A DNA stretch of 6,519 nt from Ignavibacteriales bacterium (GCA_027347125.1 DAIERC010000375.1:1-6519), one strand, 5' to 3'; positions 1 to 6,123 are shown, counted from the first letter of the stretch. Made by a program: numbers and translations. The notes: generated by a model not told the origin, from the letters alone.

Positions 1-477
1 GATAGGGTTGGCGCAAAAGACATTTTATTTAAATGCTATAAATTTCGGACAATGTATGCCGATAATAAGAGTATAAATAAATATCAGCCTACGGTTAAAG
101 GTGATTCGAGAATTACCAGGATAGGCAACTTCCTTAGAAAATCTAATTTGGATGAATTACCGCAATTCTTGAACATACTAAAAGGCGAAATGTCTTTAGT
201 CGGGCCGCGGCCGCATGCAGTTGCGTTTAATGAAATTTATAAAGAAATGGTTGACGAGCTAAAACTTCGAAGCTGGGTAAAGCCCGGTATTACCGGTTGG
301 GCGCAGGTCCACGGGTTAAGGGGCGATGTTACGGATTATGAAGAAAATAAGAAGCGAACAAAAAAAAGAATTGAATATGATATCTGGTATATTGAGAATT
401 GGTCGATCGGTTTGGATGTACAAATAATTATGATGACGATATGGCAAATGATTAAAGGCGATACCAAAGCCGTTTAA
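1..477 (+). CDS. Polyprenyl-phosphate sugar-1-phosphate transferase, WcaJ-like (5'-truncated by window edge)
   Basis: This is the C-terminal 158 residues of a bacterial sugar transferase (PF02397 type). Such enzymes move a sugar-1-phosphate from a nucleotide sugar onto undecaprenyl phosphate at the inner membrane, the first step of capsule, exopolysaccharide or O-antigen repeat-unit synthesis. The frame is open from base 1, so the ATG at 52 is internal (the Met of the KFRTM motif). Visible family motifs in fragment numbering are KFRTM (14-18), LDELPQ with the catalytic Asp-Glu pair (D51, E52), SLVGPRP (65-71), KPGITGWAQVHGLRG (94-108) and RIEYD (123-127), ending in the usual DVQIIMMTIW segment. 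The HGLRG-EYD-YIENWS arrangement resembles WcaJ-type glucose-phosphate transferases that carry extra N-terminal membrane helices, but that part lies outside the window, so sugar specificity is not established. The family call is secure; the exact substrate is inferred. Confidence 0.93.
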   Translation, partial: DRVGAKDILFKCYKFRTMYADNKSINKYQPTVKGDSRITRIGNFLRKSNLDELPQFLNILKGEMSLVGPRPHAVAFNEIYKEMVDELKLRSWVKPGITGWAQVHGLRGDVTDYEENKKRTKKRIEYDIWYIENWSIGLDVQIIMMTIWQMIKGDTKAV

Positions 478-504
478 CAGTGTTCCGGATGACAATTAAA
501 TTTC

Positions 505-533
505 TTGACATTATTACAGCCTGAGGCTAATTT
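505..533 (+). promoter_or_regulatory. Candidate promoter for the Ig-like lipoprotein gene
   Basis: A perfect TTGACA hexamer at 505-510 is followed after 17 bp by TAATTT at 528-533, a poor -10 match. The spacer holds a small inverted repeat, AGCC-TGA-GGCT (518-528), followed by T-rich sequence, which could equally act as a weak terminator for the sugar transferase. An alternative -10 of Bacteroidetes type (TAnnTTTG) is present as TAGTTTTG at 533-540, but no -33 TTTG sits at the normal spacing. The promoter assignment is tentative. Confidence 0.3.
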
Positions 534-573
534 AGTTTTGTTAAGTTTTCAAACTTTAAAGAAAGTTATAACC

Positions 574-2010
574 ATGTCTATAAAAGAAAAAGTCACACTA
601 TTTTTTTCTTTTGCATTACTGGTAATTATATCGTTTGCCGTATACAGTTGTAAACCTGGTACCGAAGTTGTCGGGGCGGGAAGCGGCACTACATCAACTA
701 AAACCGGTAAAAATTTAATAATAAGCGGACAGGTTATAAACAATACTACCGGTATACCGGTTGACAGCGCCTATATACAGCTTAATGGCTCTTCAACTTT
801 TCTTACCGCTTATACCGATTCACTTGGAAAATATTCATTCACTATACAATTAAGCGGCAATTCAAATATAACCCTGCTTACTTCTAAATCGGGTTTTGTT
901 GTGGACACAACAACAATTTATGTAACCGCCGGTGTTGACTATTCCGTTCCCTTCATAAAGCTAATAACACAAAGTTCCAGCCAGGGGCAGGTAGCATCCG
1001 GAAACCCGGTTAGTATTTATTTGGCTTCGCAAACTTCTGCCAGTATCGGTGTAAAGGAAAGCGGATCGCCTGAAACAGCAGGATTAACATTTGAAGTACA
1101 AGATTCTTCAGGAGTTCCGGTTGATTTGAATCATTCCGTAAAAGTAAGTTTTTCTATCGGTTCCAAACCAGGCGGGGGCGAGTTTATCAGTCCTTCTTTT
1201 GTTTATACCAACGATAAGGGCCAGGCAACCGTTAATGTAACTAGCGGAACTAAAGCCGGTGTTGTTCAGGTTATCGCAGAAATCGATCTTCCCAATAACA
1301 CAATTATATCAAAACCGATTGCTATTACAATCAACGGCGGGTTGCCGGATCTAAATCATTTTAGCATTCGACCTTCGCTGGTAAATGTTCCCGGAGTATA
1401 TTACAACTCATACCCCGGTTTTATTACGGTATATCTTGGCGATAAATACGGCAACCCGGTACGACCAAATACAGCTGTTTACTTAACTACTACCGGCGGA
1501 ATCATTCAGCCGGAAGCATTAACAAACGCCGCCGGTATTGCCATTGCGGATTTAACAGTTGCAAAACCAAATACACCGTCGGATGCAACTTTAGGCCCCG
1601 GCTACGCTATTATAACTGCGAGCACCGCAAACGAGAATTATCAGACAATAAATCAAACCAGAGGCATTTTATTTTCAGGCGAAACGCAGCCGATTGTTGT
1701 TACGCCCACTTCTTTTGATATACCGAACGGCGGATCTCAGGGATTTGATTATATTATTGAAGACGATAACGGTAATCCTATTTCCAGCTATAATAATATA
1801 ACGGTTAACGTTGAAGGTAAAAACGTAGGATCACAGGGTGACATCTCTTTCCAGATGCCGGACTCCCAAAACAAACAATGGACAAGATTTCACTTTACTG
1901 TTTATGACGCGGTTGATACTCTTATTGAATCCAACGCGGTTACCATCACCATTAAATCGCTTGGCGCAAACGGTAATATAAGCACACAAATTAACGGAAT
2001 ATGCAGATAA
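574..2010 (+). CDS. Lipoprotein with carboxypeptidase-regulatory-like and three Ig-like (Big_1-type) domains
   Basis: The start is taken at ATG 574 (478 aa), because from there the protein opens with a classic export signal: MSIKEK, a hydrophobic stretch (7-22), and a lipobox-like VYSC with Cys26 as the likely lipidated residue. The frame extends upstream to a TTG at 505, but that adds 23 residues before the signal and overlaps a -35-like hexamer. A carboxypeptidase-regulatory-like beta domain spans about 47-132 (ISGQVINNTTGIPVDSAYI, then DSLGKYSF). Three Ig-like units follow at about 145-255, 261-369 and 373-462, each with a D-x-x-G-x-P-V/I motif (177-183, 290-296, 397-403). The first two also carry TNxxGxA (212-218, 317-323), typical of Big_1/invasin repeats. 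No catalytic motif or C-terminal type IX sorting domain is seen. The likely role is structural or adhesive at the outer membrane; the link to the upstream polysaccharide gene is only proximity. Confidence 0.85.
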   Translation: MSIKEKVTLFFSFALLVIISFAVYSCKPGTEVVGAGSGTTSTKTGKNLIISGQVINNTTGIPVDSAYIQLNGSSTFLTAYTDSLGKYSFTIQLSGNSNITLLTSKSGFVVDTTTIYVTAGVDYSVPFIKLITQSSSQGQVASGNPVSIYLASQTSASIGVKESGSPETAGLTFEVQDSSGVPVDLNHSVKVSFSIGSKPGGGEFISPSFVYTNDKGQATVNVTSGTKAGVVQVIAEIDLPNNTIISKPIAITINGGLPDLNHFSIRPSLVNVPGVYYNSYPGFITVYLGDKYGNPVRPNTAVYLTTTGGIIQPEALTNAAGIAIADLTVAKPNTPSDATLGPGYAIITASTANENYQTINQTRGILFSGETQPIVVTPTSFDIPNGGSQGFDYIIEDDNGNPISSYNNITVNVEGKNVGSQGDISFQMPDSQNKQWTRFHFTVYDAVDTLIESNAVTITIKSLGANGNISTQINGICR

Positions 2011-2018
2011 AAAAATAT

Positions 2019-2049
2019 TTTGTAATTTAAGTATAGACATTTAGGTTTA
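2019..2049 (+). promoter_or_regulatory. Candidate Bacteroidetes-type promoter for the VOC gene
   Basis: TTTG at 2019-2022 is followed after 19 bp by TAGGTTTA at 2042-2049, one base off the TAnnTTTG -7 element described for Bacteroidetes sigma factors, at about the normal spacing. The whole 122-bp gap is very AT-rich, so chance matches are likely. No hairpin terminator for the preceding lipoprotein gene is evident in this gap, so read-through into the VOC gene is possible. Confidence 0.28.
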
Positions 2050-2132
2050 TTATTATTTAAGATATTCATATTTTAAAATTACTTAATTAAGTTCTTAAAT
2101 AAATTTTTGTTACTAAACTTTCGGGGTTCAAA

Positions 2133-2483
2133 ATGGCATCAGATTTATTGGCACACGCAGAAATTCCTTCTACCAACCTAGATAGAAGCAAAGACTTTTT
2201 CGCAAAATTATTCGGATGGGAATTCAAACCTTTTGGAAACGGATATCTATTATTTAACACTCATAAAGGTTTTACTTTAGGATTAAAAAAAGTTGATAAG
2301 ATCGCAAAAGGCGAAACAACTATTTTTCACGTCAGGGTAAACGTAGTTGAAGATTATCTAAAAAAGGCCAAAGAATTAGGCGGCGATACTTTCCGCGGAA
2401 AAACAATTATCCCCGCTATGGGCGCCTACGCGTTGATAACGGATCCTGACGGTAATGTAATAGGGCTTTATCAGGGCGTTTAG
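2133..2483 (+). CDS. VOC-superfamily (glyoxalase/dioxygenase-fold) protein
   Basis: This 116-residue protein has the single-module pair of beta-alpha-beta-beta-beta units of the vicinal oxygen chelate fold. The first half opens with HAEIPSTNLDRSKDFFAKLFGW (8-29). The second opens with FHVRVNVVEDYLKKAKELGG (65-84) and closes with DPDGNVIGLYQ (104-114), resembling the group annotated as 'predicted enzyme related to lactoylglutathione lyase' (COG3324 type). His8 and His66 sit where glyoxalase-type metal ligands occur, but the two acidic ligands are missing: the C-terminal position, normally Glu in GNxIEL, is Gly111, and no Glu is evident near GFTLGL (46-51). Classical Ni/Zn glyoxalase I activity is therefore unlikely, and the substrate is unknown. 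No signal peptide is seen, so it is presumably cytosolic. There is no clear Shine-Dalgarno sequence, only a CGGGGTT stretch ending 5 nt before the ATG. A strong terminator follows 27 bp after the stop. Confidence 0.88.
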   Translation: MASDLLAHAEIPSTNLDRSKDFFAKLFGWEFKPFGNGYLLFNTHKGFTLGLKKVDKIAKGETTIFHVRVNVVEDYLKKAKELGGDTFRGKTIIPAMGAYALITDPDGNVIGLYQGV

Positions 2484-2510
2484 TAGTTAAATAACCATAA
2501 AAAAAATTAC

Positions 2511-2533
2511 GCCGGGTTTAACCCGGCTTTTTT
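2511..2533 (+). terminator. Rho-independent terminator after the VOC gene
   Basis: GCCGGG (2511-2516) and CCCGGC (2522-2527) form a 6-bp GC stem around TTTAA, followed by six T (2528-2533), then ATTT. A run of eight A lies upstream at 2499-2506, so weak function on the opposite strand is possible too. Confidence 0.9.
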
Positions 2534-2567
2534 ATTTCTATTGTTATTTCAAGATAAAATAAAAAAC

Positions 2568-2665
2568 CTAGCGGCACTGAAAGATGCCATTCATAGGAAC
2601 AGTTAATACAAGCCTGCCATCAATAAAGAGTAGGAAGTAATCACCTCGGAACACCTTCCATCACT
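2568..2665. other. G+C-richer intergenic island, unassigned (possible leader RNA, small repeat or gene remnant)
   Basis: Between the VOC terminator and the HEAT-gene promoter lies a stretch visibly richer in G and C than the flanking intergenic DNA. It contains short complementary arms GGCA/TGCC (2573-2576 with 2585-2588) and GGAAG/CTTCC (2633-2637 with 2655-2659). The minus strand is open for 30 codons (2660 down to 2571, stop TAG at 2568-2570), encoding a hydrophobic peptide with the segment FLLFIDGRLVLTVPMNGIF. The frame has no proper start and a stop directly upstream, so it is not called as a gene. I do not recognise a known riboswitch or RNA family here. Confidence 0.35.
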
Positions 2666-2676
2666 AATCTCTTTTA

Positions 2677-2682
2677 TATAAT
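2677..2682 (+). promoter_or_regulatory. Candidate -10 element for the HEAT-repeat gene
   Basis: A perfect TATAAT lies 65 bp before the ATG at 2748. No convincing -35 hexamer is found at 16-18 bp upstream (the region reads CCTTCCATC), and the flanking DNA is AT-rich, so this is only a candidate. If it is used, transcription would begin near 2690 and the island at 2568-2665 would be outside the transcript. Confidence 0.28.
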
Positions 2683-2733
2683 ATTTTAAAAGATATTTTA
2701 GCTATTGAAATTAAAATTAGTTCTAACAAAAAT

Positions 2734-2739
2734 GAGGAG
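2734..2739 (+). promoter_or_regulatory. Strong Shine-Dalgarno that fixes the HEAT-gene start
   Basis: GAGGAG at 2734-2739 sits 8 nt before the ATG at 2748. An in-frame GTG at 2739 overlaps this element and cannot be the start. It is the only classical Shine-Dalgarno sequence in the window. Confidence 0.8.
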
Positions 2740-2747
2740 TGCGAAAA

Positions 2748-3161
2748 ATGAAAAAGCAAGTAGTAATTTTAGCAACTGCCTTAGTGCTGATGGGATTAAC
2801 ATTAACATTCGGACAAACCGCAACTAAAACCGGGGAAAACAAAATTACCAAAGAAGCCGTTAATAATTATTTAGTAGGGCTTAAATCGGATAACCATGGG
2901 TTGCGTTTAAGCTGCGCCTATTTTTTGGGTGAGTACAGAATTTCCAAAGCTATGGTACCGTTAATGGATATGCTTCATAACGAAAAGACAGAAAGCGGAA
3001 GAATTATGGCGGCTTTAGCTCTTACTAAACTGGGAAGCGATATGTCTATATATGCAGTTAAACAAGCCGCTAAATTCGATGAAAGCAAGCGAGTTAGAAA
3101 TTTGTGTGTCAAGTTTTATAACAGTCAGGTAGCGATTAAAAATACAATACCCAACATGTAA
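2748..3161 (+). CDS. Small exported HEAT-repeat protein
   Basis: This 137-residue protein begins with a typical Sec signal: MKKQ, a hydrophobic core (5-20) and a likely cleavage after TFG (about residue 22). No lipobox Cys is present, so a periplasmic or secreted soluble protein is expected. The mature part is almost wholly alpha-helical. Residues about 36-78 form a HEAT unit (NNYLVGLKSDNHGLRLSCAY, then LGEYRISKAMVPLMDML), about 82-110 a second (RIMAALALTKLGSDMSIYAVKQAAKF), and 112-126 another amphipathic helix. HEAT units are binding scaffolds, and no catalytic motif is visible. The partner is unknown. The gene has its own GAGGAG ribosome site, a candidate TATAAT upstream and a terminator 28 bp after the stop, so it looks monocistronic. 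Short exported HEAT proteins of this style are familiar from Ignavibacteria-like genomes, but I cannot assign a role. Confidence 0.82.
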   Translation: MKKQVVILATALVLMGLTLTFGQTATKTGENKITKEAVNNYLVGLKSDNHGLRLSCAYFLGEYRISKAMVPLMDMLHNEKTESGRIMAALALTKLGSDMSIYAVKQAAKFDESKRVRNLCVKFYNSQVAIKNTIPNM

Positions 3162-3189
3162 AAGTATATTAAAAACTAACCTCCTATAG

Positions 3190-3217
3190 GCCGGGTAAAA
3201 CCGGCTTTTTTATTTTT
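3190..3217 (+). terminator. Rho-independent terminator after the HEAT-repeat gene
   Basis: GCCGG (3190-3194) and CCGGC (3201-3205) pair around GTAAAA, followed by TTTTTT (3206-3211), A and five more T. It shares its stem core and T-tract style with the hairpins at 2511 and 5440. Confidence 0.88.
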
Positions 3218-3245
3218 ACTAATTGTGCTGCCGGTAAACTATAAT
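3215..3245 (+). promoter_or_regulatory. Candidate promoter for the M13 peptidase gene
   Basis: A perfect TATAAT at 3240-3245 follows TTTACT (3215-3220, 4 of 6 matches to TTGACA) with a 19-bp spacer, slightly long. It lies directly after the previous terminator, a sensible place for a new promoter. If used, the mRNA would have a leader of about 105 nt that includes the hairpin at 3291-3317. Confidence 0.35.
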
Positions 3246-3290
3246 GGTTTTTATCAACGCTAATAATTAAATTCGCACTTAATAATTTTA

Positions 3291-3317
3291 AATAACAGCT
3301 GTTTTTAAACAGTTATT
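3291..3317 (+). promoter_or_regulatory. Leader hairpin upstream of the M13 peptidase
   Basis: CTGTTT (3299-3304) and AAACAG (3307-3312) form a perfect inverted repeat around TT. It is extended by AATAA (3291-3295) pairing with TTATT (3313-3317), leaving CAG (3296-3298) as a bulge. No T-tract follows, so it is not a standard terminator. It may be an mRNA structure or an operator, 41 bp before the start codon. Function is unknown. Confidence 0.4.
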
Positions 3318-3357
3318 CCGGATTTACATCATACAAAAATTTAATAAACGGGTTTTT

Positions 3358-5397
3358 ATGAAAACATTTAACTTACTCGGCAACATTCTGATGCTGTCGC
3401 TTTTTCTTTGCGGCACAGTCTTACCGCAGCAAACAGGCAAAGGGGATTTTTTAACAAGAGCAATAGACAAAAGCGTTAATCCCGGTGTTGATTTTTTTAA
3501 ATACGCTACCGGAACATGGATGAAAAATAATCCTATCCCGGAATCTGAAAGAGCATGGGGAATCGGCAATCTTGTCCAGGAAGAAACTTATGAAAGATTA
3601 AAAAATATTTTGAAAGAAGCCGAGAACAGCAAAGCACTAAAAGGAAGCAATGAACAAAAACTAGGGGATTTTTATTTTTCGGGAATGGATACTGTTGATA
3701 TTGAAAAGCAGGGAATAACCCCTCTTAATCCTGAATTGAAAAAAATTAATTCGATAAAAAATAATAAAGATCTTTTTGACGCGGTTGCTCTTCTTCAGCA
3801 AGAAGGAGTAAATGTAATGTTTGGTTTATTTGTAGACCAGGACGCAAAGAACAGCGATGAATGGGCTTTGTATATGTGGCAGGGCGGTCTTGGGCTTCCG
3901 AACAGGGATTATTATTTTAGAAAAGATTCGCGCACCGAAAATATTAGGAACGAATATAAGACACACGTTATCCAAATGTTCAAACTACTAGGTGAAAATA
4001 ATGTTGACGCCGCTAAAGATGGAGAATCCGTTTATGCGATTGAAACTTTTCTGGCCGACTCTTCGAGGAAGCTTGAAGATTTAAGGGATCCATACAAAAA
4101 CTATAATAAAATGACGATTGCCAGCCTTCAACAAATTGCTCCTTCGGTTGGATGGAAAGAAGTGTTTGATAGAATGGGCGCATCTAAAGTTAATTCTGTT
4201 GTCGTCGGTCAACCGGAGTTTTATAAAGCTTTAAGCGCCGCAATTAATAAGTTTGATATTAATCAATGGAAAGCGTACTTAAAATGGCATCTTATAAACA
4301 CGTACGCCAACAGATTAAGCAGCCGGTTTGTAAAAGAGAATTTTTCTTTTAACGGTAGGGTCATGTCTGGTGTAAAAGAAGAACGGCCTAGATGGAAAAG
4401 GGTTCAGGATGCTACCGAAAACGCAATGGGGGAATTGCTCGGGCAGGTTTACGTAAAAAAATATTATTCACCCAAAACAAAAAAGCGATACGAAGTACTT
4501 GTTAACAATATGGTTAATGCGTTTGCCGAAAGGATTAAAAAACTTGATTGGATGAGTGAAGCCACTAAAAAGAAAGCGCTGTACAAGTTAAGCAAGATGA
4601 CCAAGAAAGTTGGTTACCCTGACAAATGGAAAGATTTTTCAAAATTAAATATTGATAGAAATTCTTACGCCAGGAATACTATTAACGCAAACGTATTCTG
4701 GTTTAATCGCGATATTAATAAACTGGGCAAACCGGTAGACAGATCCGAATGGAATATGACACCGCAAACTTATAACGCATACTACAATCCGTCGAACAAT
4801 GAAATAGTTTTACCGGCAGCTATGTTTATCGTACCGGGCGTACCGGACTCGCTGCTCGACGATGCGGTTGTTTATTCATACGCGGGAGCTTCGACGATAG
4901 GCCACGAAATGACGCACGGTTTCGACGATCAGGGAAGGCAATACGACTCAAAAGGGAATTTATCCGACTGGTGGACAAAACAGGATGAAGAAAAATTTAA
5001 TGCCAGAACAAACTTGATGGTTGAGCAGTTTGATAATTATGTAGTACTAGACAGCATGCATATAAACGGTAAAGCTACGCTTGGTGAAAACATTGCCGAT
5101 CTTGGTGGGCTTGTAATCGGTTACGACGCATTCAAAAAAACGGAACAATATAAAGAAGGTAAAAAAATAAACGGGTTAACACCGGCGCAAAGGTTTTGGT
5201 TGGGGTATGCGTATTCCTGGCTGGGGCACAGGCGCCCTGAAGCTTTGGCGCAACAAGTTATGACGGATGTTCACGCGCCTAATTTTTTACGCGTTAACGG
5301 GCCGCTAAGCGATATACCCGCCTTCTATAAGGCGTTTGATGTAAAAAAAGATGAACCAATGTGGAGGCCGGAAGATAAACGGGTAAAGATATGGTAA
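3358..5397 (+). CDS. Exported M13-family (neprilysin/PepO-type) zinc metalloendopeptidase
   Basis: The 679-residue length fits a full bacterial M13 peptidase, which cleaves short peptides, usually on the amino side of hydrophobic residues. A hydrophobic N-terminus (5-22) with no acceptable lipobox (FLC) suggests Sec export to the periplasm or outside. The M13 N-terminal domain runs from about 40 (NPGVDFFKYATGTW) to 420, and the catalytic domain from about 470 to the end. All key residues are present: substrate-binding NAYY (473-476), zinc motif HEMTH (His516, Glu517, His520), GENIAD with third ligand Glu577 and Asp581, and HxPxxxR with His639 and Arg645 (transition-state and substrate binding in neprilysin). 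The C-terminus is RVKIW, close to the family's terminal xxxW. The enzyme should be active. The gene stands alone between terminators; no Shine-Dalgarno sequence is seen, only CGGGTT 4 nt before the ATG. It could serve in peptide nutrition or envelope peptide turnover. Confidence 0.96.
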   Translation: MKTFNLLGNILMLSLFLCGTVLPQQTGKGDFLTRAIDKSVNPGVDFFKYATGTWMKNNPIPESERAWGIGNLVQEETYERLKNILKEAENSKALKGSNEQKLGDFYFSGMDTVDIEKQGITPLNPELKKINSIKNNKDLFDAVALLQQEGVNVMFGLFVDQDAKNSDEWALYMWQGGLGLPNRDYYFRKDSRTENIRNEYKTHVIQMFKLLGENNVDAAKDGESVYAIETFLADSSRKLEDLRDPYKNYNKMTIASLQQIAPSVGWKEVFDRMGASKVNSVVVGQPEFYKALSAAINKFDINQWKAYLKWHLINTYANRLSSRFVKENFSFNGRVMSGVKEERPRWKRVQDATENAMGELLGQVYVKKYYSPKTKKRYEVLVNNMVNAFAERIKKLDWMSEATKKKALYKLSKMTKKVGYPDKWKDFSKLNIDRNSYARNTINANVFWFNRDINKLGKPVDRSEWNMTPQTYNAYYNPSNNEIVLPAAMFIVPGVPDSLLDDAVVYSYAGASTIGHEMTHGFDDQGRQYDSKGNLSDWWTKQDEEKFNARTNLMVEQFDNYVVLDSMHINGKATLGENIADLGGLVIGYDAFKKTEQYKEGKKINGLTPAQRFWLGYAYSWLGHRRPEALAQQVMTDVHAPNFLRVNGPLSDIPAFYKAFDVKKDEPMWRPEDKRVKIW

Positions 5398-5439
5398 TTG
5401 GTTTTAAAATATGAATGCTGCTTTCTCATGTTATAAAAA

Positions 5440-5464
5440 GCCGGTTTTATTACCGGCTTTTTTT
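5440..5464. terminator. Bidirectional terminator between M13 peptidase and pentapeptide gene
   Basis: GCCGGT (5440-5445) and ACCGGC (5452-5457) pair around TTTATT. On the plus strand seven T follow (5458-5464), ending the peptidase transcript. On the minus strand the hairpin is followed by the complement of AAAAA (5435-5439), so it can also end the convergent pentapeptide transcript, whose stop codon is at 5480. Confidence 0.9.
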
Positions 5465-5479
5465 ATGAAAATTTACTTT

Positions 5480-6100
5480 TTATTTTATGATTATGTCATA
5501 GCCGTTAAGCAAAGAAACAACTTCCGGCATTGAGAAAATTGTTTTCTTAAATTTGTTATCAACCGGATTGATGTTGTAGTTTATCGCTTCTGAAAAATCG
5601 GCAAAAGATAAATCCGTACCGGAAAACCGGCTGCCTAGAAAATCGCTGCTGGTAAAAACCCCTTTGGTTAAAATGGCGGATGTAAAATCGGCATTCTTTA
5701 TTGAACATCTTATCATATTTACAGATTGCAAATTTAATTTATAAAAATTGCAACCGTCAATTTTGCAATCTACAAAATTATATCTGCTCGGTTTAACTGT
5801 GCCCCGCCAATCAACACCCACTGCTTTAGAGCCTTTGAATGTTACATCCAGAAATTTTGAATTCACAATTGTGATTAAACTTAAATCGCAAACCTCGAAT
5901 GTGCATTTCTCAAATTCGCATGATGTAAAAATCAACTTAAAGAAATTACACGAGATAAATCTGCAATTATAAAATTCTTTGTCTTTTAAGTTTTGCTCGG
6001 TTAATACAACATTCCTGAATTCTTTATCTCGGTAAAACCGATCTTTAAAACTAAATTTTTCATTTTCACTTTGCTCATGAAATAAGTTGAAGTCGTTCAT
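5480..6100 (-). CDS. Pentapeptide-repeat protein with Qnr-like C-terminal tail
   Basis: This 206-residue cytosolic protein (no signal peptide) folds, by family knowledge, into a right-handed quadrilateral beta-helix. Counting centre residues, F/L/I/M or similar occurs every fifth position from Phe28 to Trp98 (28, 33, 38 ... 98), then after a one-residue insertion (loop GTVKPSR, 100-106) from Phe109 to Phe169 without a break: about 28 pentapeptides, or seven coils. Cys fills the inward i-2 position at 46, 51, 61, 66, 71, 112, 117 and 132. The C-terminus (SEAINYNINPV, then FSMPEVVSLLNGYDIII) resembles the terminal helix that forms the dimer interface in Qnr/MfpA DNA-mimic proteins. Gyrase protection is a possibility but cannot be claimed, since many pentapeptide proteins with this tail have no known target. 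It converges with the M13 gene at a shared terminator and has a candidate TATAAT 23 bp upstream of its start. Confidence 0.88.
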   Translation of the reverse strand: MNDFNLFHEQSENEKFSFKDRFYRDKEFRNVVLTEQNLKDKEFYNCRFISCNFFKLIFTSCEFEKCTFEVCDLSLITIVNSKFLDVTFKGSKAVGVDWRGTVKPSRYNFVDCKIDGCNFYKLNLQSVNMIRCSIKNADFTSAILTKGVFTSSDFLGSRFSGTDLSFADFSEAINYNINPVDNKFKKTIFSMPEVVSLLNGYDIIIK

Positions 6101-6123
6101 TTATAAAACCCGATCCTATTTGT

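Noticed and set aside
52..477. Sugar transferase starting at ATG 52
   Set aside because: The frame is open back to base 1 and the residues before ATG 52 match the family (RVG...KFRT); the Met is the conserved M of KFRTM, so the gene is truncated by the window edge.
549..743. 64-codon open frame on the minus strand
   Set aside because: Lies opposite the lipoprotein start and signal region, has no recognisable domain and is an antisense shadow.
748..761. Perfect 14-bp palindrome ACCGGTATACCGGT
   Set aside because: Falls inside codons for Thr-Gly-Ile-Pro-Val, a normal motif of the carboxypeptidase-regulatory-like domain; most likely chance from CCGG-rich codon choice.
1831..2040. 69-codon open frame on the minus strand
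   Set aside because: Mostly antisense to the well-supported third Ig-like domain; no domain and no start context.
2584..2640. 18-codon plus-strand frame (ATG at 2584) in the intergenic island
   Set aside because: Very short, no Shine-Dalgarno sequence at proper spacing and no recognisable peptide; cannot be told from chance.
2568..2665. Cobalamin-type or other known riboswitch
   Set aside because: A GGCACTG stretch was compared by eye with cobalamin-riboswitch elements on both strands, but the other conserved blocks are missing.
3324..3569. 81-codon open frame on the minus strand
   Set aside because: Antisense to the M13 peptidase N-terminus, whose coding frame is unmistakable.
5748..5972. 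74-codon plus-strand open frame
   Set aside because: Antisense to the pentapeptide gene; its length follows from the repetitive codon pattern on the other strand.
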